This document shows positions 10,080-18,701 of a stretch of 64,000 nt of DNA, in pieces (the first letter of the stretch is position 1; every line of letters begins with the position of its first letter). The DNA is taken from the NCBI RefSeq assembly GCF_014204835.1, contig NZ_JACHMD010000001.1:2666001-2730000 (forward strand), written 5' to 3'. A program made the position numbers and the translations under genes. Source of the stretch: Microbacterium marinum (lineage in GTDB: Bacteria > Actinomycetota > Actinomycetes > Actinomycetales > Microbacteriaceae). The notes beneath the pieces are model-generated. The model searched no databases. It was not told the DNA's origin and was given only the letters and a program-made list of their open reading frames with translations.

Positions 10080-12199
10080 TCCGCTGCTCCTTCGGCGTTC
10101 TGTGCCTGGATCGCGGTGATCGCGATCGTGTTGACGATGTCCTCCACGAGCGCCCCGCGCGACAGGTCGTTGATCGGCTTGTTGAGGCCCTGCAGTACCG
10201 GCCCCATCGCCACCGCACCCGCGGATCGCTGCACCGCCTTGTAGGTGTTGTTGCCGGTGTTCAGGTCGGGGAACACGAACACGGTCGCGCGCCCCGCCAC
10301 GTCGGAGCCGGGCATCTTGGTGGCCGCCACGGCGGCATCCGTCGCCGCGTCGTACTGGATGGGGCCCTCGACGAGGAGCTCAGGGGCGCGTTCGCGCACG
10401 AGCGCCGTCGCTTCGCGCACCTTCTCGACGTCAGCCCCCGACCCCGACTCCCCCGTGGAGTAGGACAGCATCGCGACCCGGGGATCGATGCCGAACTGGG
10501 ATGCCGTCGCCGCCGACGACACCGCGATGTCGGCGAGCTGCTCGGCGGTTGGATCGGGGATGACTGCGCAGTCGCCGTAGACCAGGACGCGATCGGCGAG
10601 CGCCATGAGGAAGACGCTCGAGACGACCTTCACCCCCGGCTTCGTCTTGATGATCTCGAATGCGGGCCGGATCGTGTGGGCGGTGGTGTGCGCGGCCCCC
10701 GAGACCATCCCGTCGGCGAGGCCGAGGTGCACCATGAGCGTGCCGAAATACGACACGTCGGTGACCGTGTCGGCCGCCTGCCGGTAGGTCACTCCCTTGT
10801 GCGCGCGCAAGCGCTCGTACTCGGTGGCGAACTTGTCGACCTGCACCGCGTCGAACGGGCTCAGGATCTGTGCCGCCTGCAGGTCGAGTCCGAGCTCGAG
10901 CGCACGCGAGCGCACCTCGATCGGCTCGCCCAGGATCGTGATGTCGGCGATGCCGCGGGCGAGCACCGTGGCCGCCGCACGGAGGATGCGGTCGTCGTCG
11001 CCCTCGGGGAGGACGATGCGCCGCCGAGAGGCGCGCGCCCGCTCGATGAGCCGGTACTGGAACATCAGCGGCGTCACCACGCTGGAGCTGGCCAGACCGA
11101 TGCGGCGCCGCAGCTCCTCCGCGTCGACGTGCTGCTCGAACAGGGCCAGCGCCGTGTCGTAGCGGCGCTGGGAGTCTGCGGCGAGGCGACCCCGAGCCCC
11201 CATGATCCCGCGCACGGTCTCGTAGGTGCCCTGATCGGTCGCGAGGATGGGGAGGTTCGAATCGAGCCCGGCGATGAGCCGCTCGACGGGCTCGGGGAGG
11301 TCGAACGGGCCGTAGAGCACGATGCCCGAGAGTGCCGGGAACGTTCCTGAGGCGTGGGCCAGCAGAGCGGCCAGCAGCACCTCGGTGCGGTCGGCGGCGA
11401 CCGCCAGGATCGCCCCCTCCTCCAGGCGCGGCAGCACGTTGTTCAGCGACATGCCGGCGACCACGACGTGCAGGACCTCGCGGTCGAGCAGCGCCTCGTC
11501 GCCGCCCACGAGCTTCGCGCCCAGCGACCGGGCCACATCGCCCACGGAGGGTGCGATGAGATAGGCGTCCTCGGGGACCGCCCACACGCCGACGTCCCCT
11601 GTCGCAGCGGGCGCGGCCTTCACCGCGGACACGATGTCCTCGAGCCGCTCCGGGTCGGCGCGATTGACGACGACGGCGAAGATGCCCGCCCGCTCGTGCT
11701 TCACCTCGGCGAGCGCCAAGGTCGCGAGGTCAGCGACCTTCTCGGGGGCGAGCGCGGCGGCATCCGTCCGCGCGTCCGCGTCGTCGCCCCGTCCGCTGAG
11801 CACCAGGAGGACGGGAGCGCCGAGGTTCGCCGCGATGCGCGCGTTGTAGCCGAGCTCGGCAGGGCTGCCGACATCGGTGTAGTCGCTGCCGACGATGACG
11901 ACGGCGTCGCACTGCGCCTCGACCGCCTTATAGCGCTCCACGATGCGACCGAGGGCGGCCTCGGGGTCTGCCCGCACCTCGTCGTAGGTCGCGCCGATGC
12001 ACTCGTCGTACCCGAGATCGACACCGTCGTGGTCGAGCAGCATCTCGAGGACGTAATCGCGCTCCTCGGTGGATCGGGCGATCGCCCGGAAGACGCCCAC
12101 CCGGGGCGACGCGCGCAGCAGGGTGTCGAGCACCCCGAGCGCGATCGTCGACTTGCCGGAATGGCCCTCTGCGGAAGTGATGTAGATGCTCTGCGCCAC
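10076..12199 (-). CDS. pta: Phosphate acetyltransferase (long, two-domain form)
   Basis: A 707-residue Pta. The N-terminal P-loop domain related to BioD/CobQ starts with EGHSGKSTIALG, a central DRTGG region follows, and the catalytic PTA_PTB domain occupies roughly residues 375-700 (VLPEGDDDRI near its start, SYSTGESGSG and FPDLNTGN further on). It converts acetyl-CoA and phosphate to acetyl phosphate. The start codon is GTG with a TAGGCT hexamer exactly 6 nt upstream and no ribosome-binding site, implying a leaderless transcript. It is the first gene of pta-ackA. Confidence 0.96.
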   Translation of the reverse strand: MAQSIYITSAEGHSGKSTIALGVLDTLLRASPRVGVFRAIARSTEERDYVLEMLLDHDGVDLGYDECIGATYDEVRADPEAALGRIVERYKAVEAQCDAVVIVGSDYTDVGSPAELGYNARIAANLGAPVLLVLSGRGDDADARTDAAALAPEKVADLATLALAEVKHERAGIFAVVVNRADPERLEDIVSAVKAAPAATGDVGVWAVPEDAYLIAPSVGDVARSLGAKLVGGDEALLDREVLHVVVAGMSLNNVLPRLEEGAILAVAADRTEVLLAALLAHASGTFPALSGIVLYGPFDLPEPVERLIAGLDSNLPILATDQGTYETVRGIMGARGRLAADSQRRYDTALALFEQHVDAEELRRRIGLASSSVVTPLMFQYRLIERARASRRRIVLPEGDDDRILRAAATVLARGIADITILGEPIEVRSRALELGLDLQAAQILSPFDAVQVDKFATEYERLRAHKGVTYRQAADTVTDVSYFGTLMVHLGLADGMVSGAAHTTAHTIRPAFEIIKTKPGVKVVSSVFLMALADRVLVYGDCAVIPDPTAEQLADIAVSSAATASQFGIDPRVAMLSYSTGESGSGADVEKVREATALVRERAPELLVEGPIQYDAATDAAVAATKMPGSDVAGRATVFVFPDLNTGNNTYKAVQRSAGAVAMGPVLQGLNKPINDLSRGALVEDIVNTIAITAIQAQNAEGAAE

Positions 12200-12205
12200 G
12201 TCACC

Positions 12206-12211
12206 AGCCTA
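12206..12211 (-). promoter_or_regulatory. Putative -10 element (leaderless) of pta
   Basis: TAGGCT on the minus strand ends 6 nt before the pta GTG. Confidence 0.5.
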
Positions 12212-12284
12212 GGCGCGGGCTCGGGGAGCAGACCGGGAAGAGCCGGGAATATCCGGGACGGTCCGCGATGACAGCCGGAAAGAG

Positions 12285-12378
12285 TAAGACTCTCCGCGAA
12301 CCCGACAGAGCCCGGTTACCCTTGCTACGTTTCCGTCCTGGGGGAGTTGGCCTGGATGTCGCCTCGCGGAGAGCTGCT
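12285..12378 (-). ncRNA. ffs: Signal recognition particle RNA, 4.5S type
   Basis: The minus-strand RNA folds as one long hairpin. A perfect 10-bp terminal stem joins CUCUCCGCGA (12364-12373) to UCGCGGAGAG (12290-12299). The apex is a textbook SRP domain IV: internal loop CAGG (12337-12340) opposite AGCA (12323-12326), an ACG/CGU helix and a GAAA tetraloop (12330-12333). This is the Ffh (SRP54) binding site. There is no Alu domain, so it is the short bacterial form; ends are approximate. A TAGACT hexamer at 12382-12387 sits where the -10 should be. The gene lies between divergently transcribed pta and moxR. Confidence 0.88.
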
Positions 12379-12381
12379 GCA

Positions 12382-12387
12382 AGTCTA
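12382..12387 (-). promoter_or_regulatory. Putative -10 element of the SRP RNA gene
   Basis: TAGACT on the minus strand sits a few nt upstream of the predicted RNA 5' end (about 12375-12378). Confidence 0.45.
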
Positions 12388-12470
12388 CCTGACGTCTCAC
12401 CGGCTGCTGTCGGCGCCGGGTTAGCATCGGTCCGAGCGCGGTGCCGCGCCGACGGGTGCAAGGGGGACGG

Positions 12471-13502
12471 ATGACCGACGAGGACCAGCCGACGATGACG
12501 CGGACGCGTCGTGAGGCGGGCCCGCTCGCCGGGCCGGTGGATGCCGATGAGTTCGCCCGCACGACCGACGCGATCGCGGCGTCGATCTCGCGCGTCATCG
12601 ACGGCAAACCCGGCGCCGTGCGCGCGGCGCTGCTGTGTCTGCTCGCCGAAGGGCACCTGCTCATCGAGGACGTCCCCGGTGTCGGCAAGACGATGCTGGC
12701 GAGGGCCCTCGGGGCGAGCGTCGACGCGACGGTGCGTCGCATCCAGTTCACCCCCGACCTGCTGCCGGGCGACGTGACTGGCGTGAGCGTCTACGACCCC
12801 GCCGAGCGCCGCTTCGAGTTCAAGCCGGGGGCCATCTTCGCCCACATCGTGATCGCCGATGAGATCAACCGCTCCTCCCCCAAGACCCAGTCGGCGCTCC
12901 TGGAGGCGATGGAGGAACGGCAGGTGACCGTCGACGGCACGAGCCGCCACCTCCCCGACCCGTTCCTCGTCGTCGCCACGCAGAATCCGCTCGAGATGGA
13001 GGGCACGTACGCACTGCCCGAAGCGCAGCGCGACCGGTTCATGATGCGCATCTCGATGGGGTACCCGGATGCCGCCGACGAGGCCCTGATGCTGCGTCAG
13101 CGCGACGACGCGAACCCGCTCGACGCGCTGACCCCGGTGATCACCGCGGACCGGGTGGCGGCGCTCATCGCGTGGGCGCGCGGCATCCACGTCTCTCCGT
13201 CGGTCGAGGAGTACGCGGTCGCGCTCGCCCGTGCCACCCGCGCTCACCCGGAGCTGCGCCTGGGTGCGAGCCCGCGGGCGACGCTGCAGCTCGTCCGGGC
13301 GGCGAAGGTCTGGGCGGCACTGGAGGGCCGGGAGTTCGTGATCCCGGACGACATCGCGACGCTGCTCGAGCCGGTGTTCGCGCACCGGCTGATCCCGGCG
13401 CGCGGATCGAGCGTCACCCGCGGACGCAGCGGTGCCGACGCGGTCGCCCACGCGCTGCACGGCATCGCGGCGGCCGTCCGGGTCCCGCTCGCGGCGCATT
13501 GA
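12471..13502 (+). CDS. MoxR-family AAA+ ATPase
   Basis: A 343-residue MoxR ATPase. Walker A is GVGKT within EDVPGVGKTMLA (about residues 66-77) and Walker B is ADEINRSSPKTQSALLEAMEE. The AAA_3 core is followed by the C-terminal lid domain. MoxR ATPases act as chaperone-like remodelers for partners encoded alongside, here the DUF58 and transglutaminase proteins. ATG 12471 has AGGGGGAC just upstream. A possible -10 (TAGCAT, 12422-12427) would give a leader of about 37 nt. It is the first gene of a three-gene operon, 13 bp before the next. Confidence 0.92.
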   Translation: MTDEDQPTMTRTRREAGPLAGPVDADEFARTTDAIAASISRVIDGKPGAVRAALLCLLAEGHLLIEDVPGVGKTMLARALGASVDATVRRIQFTPDLLPGDVTGVSVYDPAERRFEFKPGAIFAHIVIADEINRSSPKTQSALLEAMEERQVTVDGTSRHLPDPFLVVATQNPLEMEGTYALPEAQRDRFMMRISMGYPDAADEALMLRQRDDANPLDALTPVITADRVAALIAWARGIHVSPSVEEYAVALARATRAHPELRLGASPRATLQLVRAAKVWAALEGREFVIPDDIATLLEPVFAHRLIPARGSSVTRGRSGADAVAHALHGIAAAVRVPLAAH

Positions 13503-13515
13503 GTCTGGCCGGCAC

Positions 13516-14760
13516 ATGACGAGATGGCCGCTCACGCTGCGCGGAACGGGCGCCGTCCTCCTCGGGCTGCTCTCCTTCGTCCTGGCGGGCGCCTTCACCA
13601 TCCCCGCCCTTCTCTTCTTCGGCGTCCTGCTGCTGAGCGCGGTCGCCCTGGGCCTCGGCTCCCTCTACCTGGGACACCGCCCCGATCATGTCCGCCGCAC
13701 GTTCTCGCCCGAAGTCGCCACGGCTGGTGAAGAGGTGACGGTGCGCGCCCATGTGGAATCCCGGACCGTCCTGCCGACGATGAGCGGCAGGTGGGAGGAC
13801 GCACTGGCCCCCGGCGTCGAGGGCGAGGCGACCGGCGCGTTCCCGGGGATGCGGTCGGGGCTGATCGCCGGCAGCCACAGCGTCGACCTCGCCTACCGGC
13901 TGACGGCACGTCGGCGCGGCATCCGCTCGATCGGGCCACTGCGGGTCACCACGACCGACCCGTTCGGCTTCGCGCGGCGCACCCAGCGGCTGGACACGCC
14001 GGTGCCCCTGACGGTGGCACCCGCCCGGATCGATCTCGGCGCGCTCGAAGACCTCCCCGGCGACGCCGGCGGCAGCATGCAGACAGCCACCGATCGGCTC
14101 GGGCAGGGAGCCGACAACCTCATCCCGCGGCCGTACTTCCCGGGCGACTCGATGCGACGCATCCACTGGCGGGCGAGCGCGCATCGCGGCGACCTGATGG
14201 TGCGGCAGGAGGAGCAGGAGTCGAACCCCGAGGCGGTCGTGCTCTTCGACCGGTCCCGCGATCGCTGGTCTGCGGAGGCGCTGCGCACCCCCGGCGACGA
14301 CCCCGCGTTCGAGGTCGCCGTCTCCGCGGTCGTCTCGGCCGCGGCGCGCTTCGTCCGCGAGGGGTACACGGTCGCCGTGCTGGATGTCGACGGTGCGGAG
14401 CTGGTCGAGCCGATCGAGGCGGGCGACCTCGCCGCCGTGGAGACGATGACGATCGCGTTCGCCACGGTCACGGCGCGCCGTGACGGCTCGCTCGCCGATG
14501 CGGCACCGCTGTTCGCCGGGGCGACGCTGGGCCCGGTCGTGGTCGTGACCGGACCCGTGCGCGAATCGGATGCCGCACTGCTGGCGCCCATCGTCGCGCA
14601 CACCTCCCTGCCGGTCCTCGTCTCCGTCGGCGCCGATCCGGAGGGGCTCCGCGCGGCTTCCGCGACGGGATGGCGGACGACCCCACTCGAGCCCGAGGAC
14701 GAGCTGAAGACCCTCTGGAGCCAGTGGGCACCCGAACGAGGGACCGTCGGTGTCGACTGA
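13516..14760 (+). CDS. DUF58 domain-containing membrane protein
   Basis: A 414-residue protein. Two close hydrophobic segments at the N-terminus (about residues 9-50) anchor it. The DUF58 signature around YFPGDSMRRIHWRASAHRG lies near residue 205-230, followed by a von Willebrand A-like alpha/beta region that lacks an obvious complete MIDAS motif. DUF58 proteins are standard partners of MoxR and TgpA-type transglutaminases, with an unknown cell-envelope role. The stop overlaps the start of the next gene by 11 bp. Confidence 0.87.
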   Translation: MTRWPLTLRGTGAVLLGLLSFVLAGAFTIPALLFFGVLLLSAVALGLGSLYLGHRPDHVRRTFSPEVATAGEEVTVRAHVESRTVLPTMSGRWEDALAPGVEGEATGAFPGMRSGLIAGSHSVDLAYRLTARRRGIRSIGPLRVTTTDPFGFARRTQRLDTPVPLTVAPARIDLGALEDLPGDAGGSMQTATDRLGQGADNLIPRPYFPGDSMRRIHWRASAHRGDLMVRQEEQESNPEAVVLFDRSRDRWSAEALRTPGDDPAFEVAVSAVVSAAARFVREGYTVAVLDVDGAELVEPIEAGDLAAVETMTIAFATVTARRDGSLADAAPLFAGATLGPVVVVTGPVRESDAALLAPIVAHTSLPVLVSVGADPEGLRAASATGWRTTPLEPEDELKTLWSQWAPERGTVGVD

Positions 14761-17005
14761 CGGGACCCCGTCCCGGAGCAGGCGCGGCGACGCCGGGACG
14801 ACGATCGCGCTCCTCGTCGCGCTCGTCGCAGCTCTCCTCCCCCTGCTGACCGTGATCGCACCGGGCACGTGGACGCTGCTGTGCATCGCGGGGCCCGCTG
14901 CGCTCCTGCTCGCGGGATACCTGGCGCGGAGATGGGGTGTCCCGGCCGTCGCGGTGACGCTCATCGAGGTCGCCCTGTGGATCCTCGGCACGACGGCGGT
15001 GTTCTTCAGCGACGTCGCTTGGTTGGTCGTCCTCCCCACCCTCGAAACCATCGAGCGCGTCCCCCTCCTCCTCGAAGAGGCCGTCGCCGCCATCACCGTC
15101 GGAGTCGCGCCGCTGGAGGCGACCCCCGCCGTGACCTTCCTGGTCGTCGGGTCGGTCGGCCTCCTCGTCATCGCCCTCGATCACGTGGTCCTCACTGCCC
15201 GGATGCCGCTCCTGGCGACGGTCGCCTTCATGGCGGTGTGGCTCATCCCCTCGCTCGCGATCCGATCGGAGGTGGACGTCTGGGCGTTCGTCCTGCTCGC
15301 CGCGGCGATGCTCTGGGTGATCCGCTCCGACACGAGATCGCGCGTCCGCTCGGCATCCGCTCCCTCCCCTGTATCGGGGGTGGGTGTGGTGTCGGCAGTG
15401 ATCGCGACGGTGGCGATCGTCGTGGCGGTGGTCGCCGCACCCACGCTTCCGCAGTCCGCCGCGACCGGCGGCGTGGTCTCGGGCACCACGATCGATGCGT
15501 CGCTGAACCTCGGCGACGATCTCCGCCGGCCCTCCGAGGTCCCGGTCGTACGGACGTGGGGCGACACCCCGACACCCCCCTATCTGCGGGTCGCGACGCT
15601 GACGAGACTCGACGGCGATTCGTGGCGACCCGACCGCGGCCGGTCGGTCACCCTCGACGAGTGGGACGGAGCGGCGCCCGAGACGGCGGAGGACATCCGC
15701 GTCGTCGAGTACCGCACCCAGGTGGAGGTGCTCGACCTGGCGTCGGCGACCCTTCCGGTCCCCTACCCCGCGACCGCCATCGAGGGTGTCGACGGCGCGG
15801 AGTGGGTGGTCACACCCGACAACCGCACCGTGAGGTCGACCGGCGTCGCCGCACAGGGCCAGCAGTACGAGGTGGCCACCACGGTCCCGCGCCCGAGCCT
15901 CGAGCAGGCGCGGGAGTCGCAGGCGACATCGGGAGGCGCCCGTTTCGCGAGCGCCCTCGAGCTGCCGCTGGGGATGCCGGAGAACATCGCCCGGCTCGCG
16001 GAGGAAGTCACCGTCGACGCCGACAACGACTACGACCGGCTTCTCGCCCTGCAGAGCTGGTTCCGCGGGACGTCGTTCGACTACTCGCTGGACGCACCCG
16101 TCGAGGAGGGCTTCGACGGTTCGGGAGCCGATGCGATCGGAGACTTCCTCGAGGTGCGCTCCGGCTACTGCGTGCACTTCGCCTCAGCCTTCGCGCTCAT
16201 GGCACGGACCCTCGACATGCCCTCGCGCGTCGTCGTCGGCTTCCTCCCCGGCGCACCCACCGGCGAGACCGCGGACGACGAACGGGTGTACGAGGCGACG
16301 ACCGCCCAGCTCCACGCCTGGCCCGAAGTGCGCTTCGAGGGCATCGGATGGGTCGCCTTCGAGCCGACCAAGAGCCTCGGCAGCGCCCAGCGTTTCATCG
16401 CTGAGGACATCGACCCCTCCGCGCCCGAGCCGTCCGCGTCACCCGCACCCAGCGCGTCGGCCAGCCCGTCGGCGACCGCGGGACCCCGCGCGGACGAGCG
16501 GGACCCGGAATCGGGATCCGTGGCCGGCGGGATCGACCCGTCGAAGCTCCTCCCGACGCTGGGGCTGATCCTCGGGATCGCCGCCCTCATCGCCGCCCCC
16601 GCCCTCGCGCGACGCCTCCGCGCGGCATCCCGGGTGGCACGCGTTCAGGGCGGAAGCGCGGGCACCGCGTGGCGGATGGTGCAGGACTCCGCGCTCGACC
16701 TCGGCATCGAGGTTCCCGCAGCCGAGTCGCCCCGCGCCTTCGCGGCACGGCTCACCACCGAGCACGGCGCCGATCCCACCGCACTGGGCCGCCTGACCGC
16801 CGCGGTCGAGCGGGCGAGCTACGCGGCCCCGGATGAGCGAGGGCGCCCCGCGGGCGAGTCCCTGGTGGCGGATGCCGCGAGCGTCCACCGCTCGCTGCGG
16901 GACGCGGTGTCCCCCGGGCGCCGCCTGGCCGCGACCGTCCTCCCCCGCTCCCTGATCGTGCGACCCGGCTCCACGTTCGCGGCGGCGACCGCCGCGAACG
17001 CCTGA
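14750..17005 (+). CDS. Transglutaminase-like membrane protein (TgpA family)
   Basis: A 751-residue protein with about six to seven N-terminal membrane helices, an extracytoplasmic transglutaminase-like domain, and a further membrane segment near residue 610 before a cytoplasmic C-terminal DUF4129-like tail. The catalytic cysteine is in RSGYCVHFA (about residue 472), the histidine in LHAWPEV (about 522), and the acidic third residue is likely in FEPT. A Ser/Pro/Ala-rich linker precedes the last helix. The GTG start overlaps the DUF58 gene by 11 bp, so coupling is expected. Substrate is unknown. A strong terminator follows. Confidence 0.87.
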   Translation: MSTDGTPSRSRRGDAGTTIALLVALVAALLPLLTVIAPGTWTLLCIAGPAALLLAGYLARRWGVPAVAVTLIEVALWILGTTAVFFSDVAWLVVLPTLETIERVPLLLEEAVAAITVGVAPLEATPAVTFLVVGSVGLLVIALDHVVLTARMPLLATVAFMAVWLIPSLAIRSEVDVWAFVLLAAAMLWVIRSDTRSRVRSASAPSPVSGVGVVSAVIATVAIVVAVVAAPTLPQSAATGGVVSGTTIDASLNLGDDLRRPSEVPVVRTWGDTPTPPYLRVATLTRLDGDSWRPDRGRSVTLDEWDGAAPETAEDIRVVEYRTQVEVLDLASATLPVPYPATAIEGVDGAEWVVTPDNRTVRSTGVAAQGQQYEVATTVPRPSLEQARESQATSGGARFASALELPLGMPENIARLAEEVTVDADNDYDRLLALQSWFRGTSFDYSLDAPVEEGFDGSGADAIGDFLEVRSGYCVHFASAFALMARTLDMPSRVVVGFLPGAPTGETADDERVYEATTAQLHAWPEVRFEGIGWVAFEPTKSLGSAQRFIAEDIDPSAPEPSASPAPSASASPSATAGPRADERDPESGSVAGGIDPSKLLPTLGLILGIAALIAAPALARRLRAASRVARVQGGSAGTAWRMVQDSALDLGIEVPAAESPRAFAARLTTEHGADPTALGRLTAAVERASYAAPDERGRPAGESLVADAASVHRSLRDAVSPGRRLAATVLPRSLIVRPGSTFAAATAANA

Positions 17006-17013
17006 GACGAGAA

Positions 17014-17045
17014 GAGCCCCTCACCGGATCACCGGTGAGGGGCTC
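17014..17045. terminator. Bidirectional terminator
   Basis: A perfect 14-bp stem (GAGCCCCTCACCGG) with a 4-nt loop ATCA. It lies 8 nt after the transglutaminase stop on the plus strand and immediately after tRNA-Ser on the minus strand, so it may serve both units. Confidence 0.8.
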
Positions 17046-17050
17046 GAGAG

Positions 17051-17139
17051 CGGAAGCGACAGGATTTGAACCTGCGAGACGAGTTACCCCGCCTACATGG
17101 ATTCCAGCCATGCTCCTTCGGCCGCTCGGACACGCTTCC
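17051..17139 (-). tRNA. tRNA-Ser (anticodon GGA)
   Basis: The minus strand folds as a class II tRNA. The acceptor pairs GGAAGCG (5' end at 17139) with CGCUUCC. The anticodon loop is CUGGAAU, giving anticodon GGA. It has a long variable arm and a normal T-arm (GGTTCAAATCC). CCA is not encoded. It reads UCC/UCU serine codons. Confidence 0.95.
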
Positions 17140-17195
17140 AAACGACGACCTTACCATGCGGCATGCGTCGCCCTTGCGTGCCGGCGGGCCTGCGC

Positions 17196-17972
17196 TCAGT
17201 TGAGGGCGCGCGTGGACTCGGGGATCGCCCCGTCGGCGTAGAGGCTCTTCGCCACGTCCTGGAACGCCGTCAGCGCGACCCGCTGGGTCAGCGGTCCGTA
17301 CGAGATGCGGGCGACGCCGAGCTTCTCGTACTCGCCGGCGGTCAGCGCACCGGGCAAGCCGATCACGCTGACGCGGCCGATCCCCTCCACAAGGGCGGCC
17401 GTCGTCTCGGCGTCGAGGACACCGGGGACGAAGACGACGTCGGCGCCGGCGTCGAGGTAGGCCCGGCCACGGGCGATCGCGTCGGCGAGGGAATCGGCGG
17501 CGGGGCGGTCGCCGCCGCGCACGAACGCGTCGGTGCGGGCGTTCAGCGCGAACGGCACTCCCTCGGCCTCCGCCGCCCGCACGGCCGCCGACACCCGGGA
17601 GACGGACTCGTCGAAGGGCCGGAGCCGGTCCTCGATGTTCGCGCCGACGATGCCGACACCGACCGCTCGCCGCACGGTGTCGGCGGGGTCGGCGTATCCG
17701 TCATCGAGGTCGGCGCTGACGGGGACCTCGCCGGCGGCGGACACGATCCGTCCGACGACGTCGAGGGTGAGCTCGAGCGGGATGGTGCCGTCGTCGTATC
17801 CGAAGGATGCCGCGATGGAGTGCCCGGCCGTGGCGATCGCCTTCGTCTCGGGAAGCGCCAGCACGGCCTTCGCGGAGATCACGTCCCAGACGTTCACCAC
17901 CCGGAGGATCTCGGAGGCGGCGTGGAGCTCGCGCAGTCGGCGGGCACGGTCCGTGGTGTTGTTCTCGGTCAT
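17196..17972 (-). CDS. Isocitrate lyase/PEP mutase superfamily protein
   Basis: A 258-residue TIM-barrel protein. The stretch SADLDDGYAD (about residues 85-95) gives the metal-binding acidic cluster, GANIEDR follows, and ALNARTDAF is another superfamily block. The cysteine motif of true isocitrate lyase (KKCGH) is absent, so it resembles the 2-methylisocitrate lyase/phosphonomutase/carboxyvinyl-carboxyphosphonate group; the exact reaction is undetermined. ATG 17972 follows a purine-rich GGTGGAAG and lines up with the conserved N-terminus. Confidence 0.82.
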   Translation of the reverse strand: MTENNTTDRARRLRELHAASEILRVVNVWDVISAKAVLALPETKAIATAGHSIAASFGYDDGTIPLELTLDVVGRIVSAAGEVPVSADLDDGYADPADTVRRAVGVGIVGANIEDRLRPFDESVSRVSAAVRAAEAEGVPFALNARTDAFVRGGDRPAADSLADAIARGRAYLDAGADVVFVPGVLDAETTAALVEGIGRVSVIGLPGALTAGEYEKLGVARISYGPLTQRVALTAFQDVAKSLYADGAIPESTRALN

Positions 17973-18054
17973 GCTTCCACCGTGCCACCACCGCAGACCT
18001 CCGCGGGTCGGGTTGACACACACCGACATCGGCCTCCGGCCTGCCGCAGACGGA

Positions 18055-18086
18055 GACGACCCGGTGGCCGCAGCCACCGGGTCGTC
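18055..18086 (-). terminator. Terminator after the SRPBCC gene
   Basis: A perfect 14-bp stem (GACGACCCGGTGGC) with a 4-nt loop, 26 nt downstream of the SRPBCC stop on the minus strand. Confidence 0.7.
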
Positions 18087-18112
18087 GGTCACGATCGGAC
18101 GGATCCGACCGC

Positions 18113-18559
18113 TCAGCCCACGTCGCCTCTCCAGGCACCGGTTTCAGCGCCGCGGGATTCGATGAACTCCTTGAACTTCTTCAGGTCCTTCTTGACCGCG
18201 TGGTCATCGACGCCGAAGGCGGCTCCCACGGTCTCGACGAATCCCTCCGGCTTCCAGTCGAGCTGGACGGTGACCCGCGTCTCGGTGTCGCTCAGGCGAT
18301 GGAAGGTCACGACACCGGCGTGATCCTGGTCCACGCTGTTCCACGCGACGCGCTCGTCGGGGTGCTGCTCGGTGATCTTCGCGGTGAACTCGCGCTCCGC
18401 CCCGTTGATCTTGACGGTCCAGCGCGTCGTCGTGTCGTCGATCTGGTCGATCCGCTCCACGTAGCTCAGGAAATGCGGGAACGATTCGAACTGCGTCCAC
18501 TGGTTGTACGCCGTCGTCACGGGCACGTCGACGTCGATGGTCTCGATGATGCTTGCCAT
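18113..18559 (-). CDS. SRPBCC-family protein (polyketide cyclase/dehydrase-like)
   Basis: A 148-residue START-like fold protein. It opens with the IIETIDVDVPVTTAYNQWTQFESFPHFL pattern (residues 4-31) typical of the polyketide_cyc2 group, then alternating strands and a long C-terminal helix (VDDHAVKKDLKKFKEFIE). These proteins bind a hydrophobic ligand; function here is not known. ATG 18559 has AGAGGAG upstream. It is divergent from a lipoprotein gene. Confidence 0.8.
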   Translation of the reverse strand: MASIIETIDVDVPVTTAYNQWTQFESFPHFLSYVERIDQIDDTTTRWTVKINGAEREFTAKITEQHPDERVAWNSVDQDHAGVVTFHRLSDTETRVTVQLDWKPEGFVETVGAAFGVDDHAVKKDLKKFKEFIESRGAETGAWRGDVG

Positions 18560-18701
18560 GGTCCGACTCCTCTCATCGGTGGATGTGTCCCCATCCTGGG
18601 CGCAGTCGCGCGCCCGCCCCCAGGGGCTTGCGACCCTCCCCGGGGGTCTGTTAGTAGGCAGGCTAGGCTCGGACGCGTCCCTCCACCGCAAGGAGTCGTT
18701 C

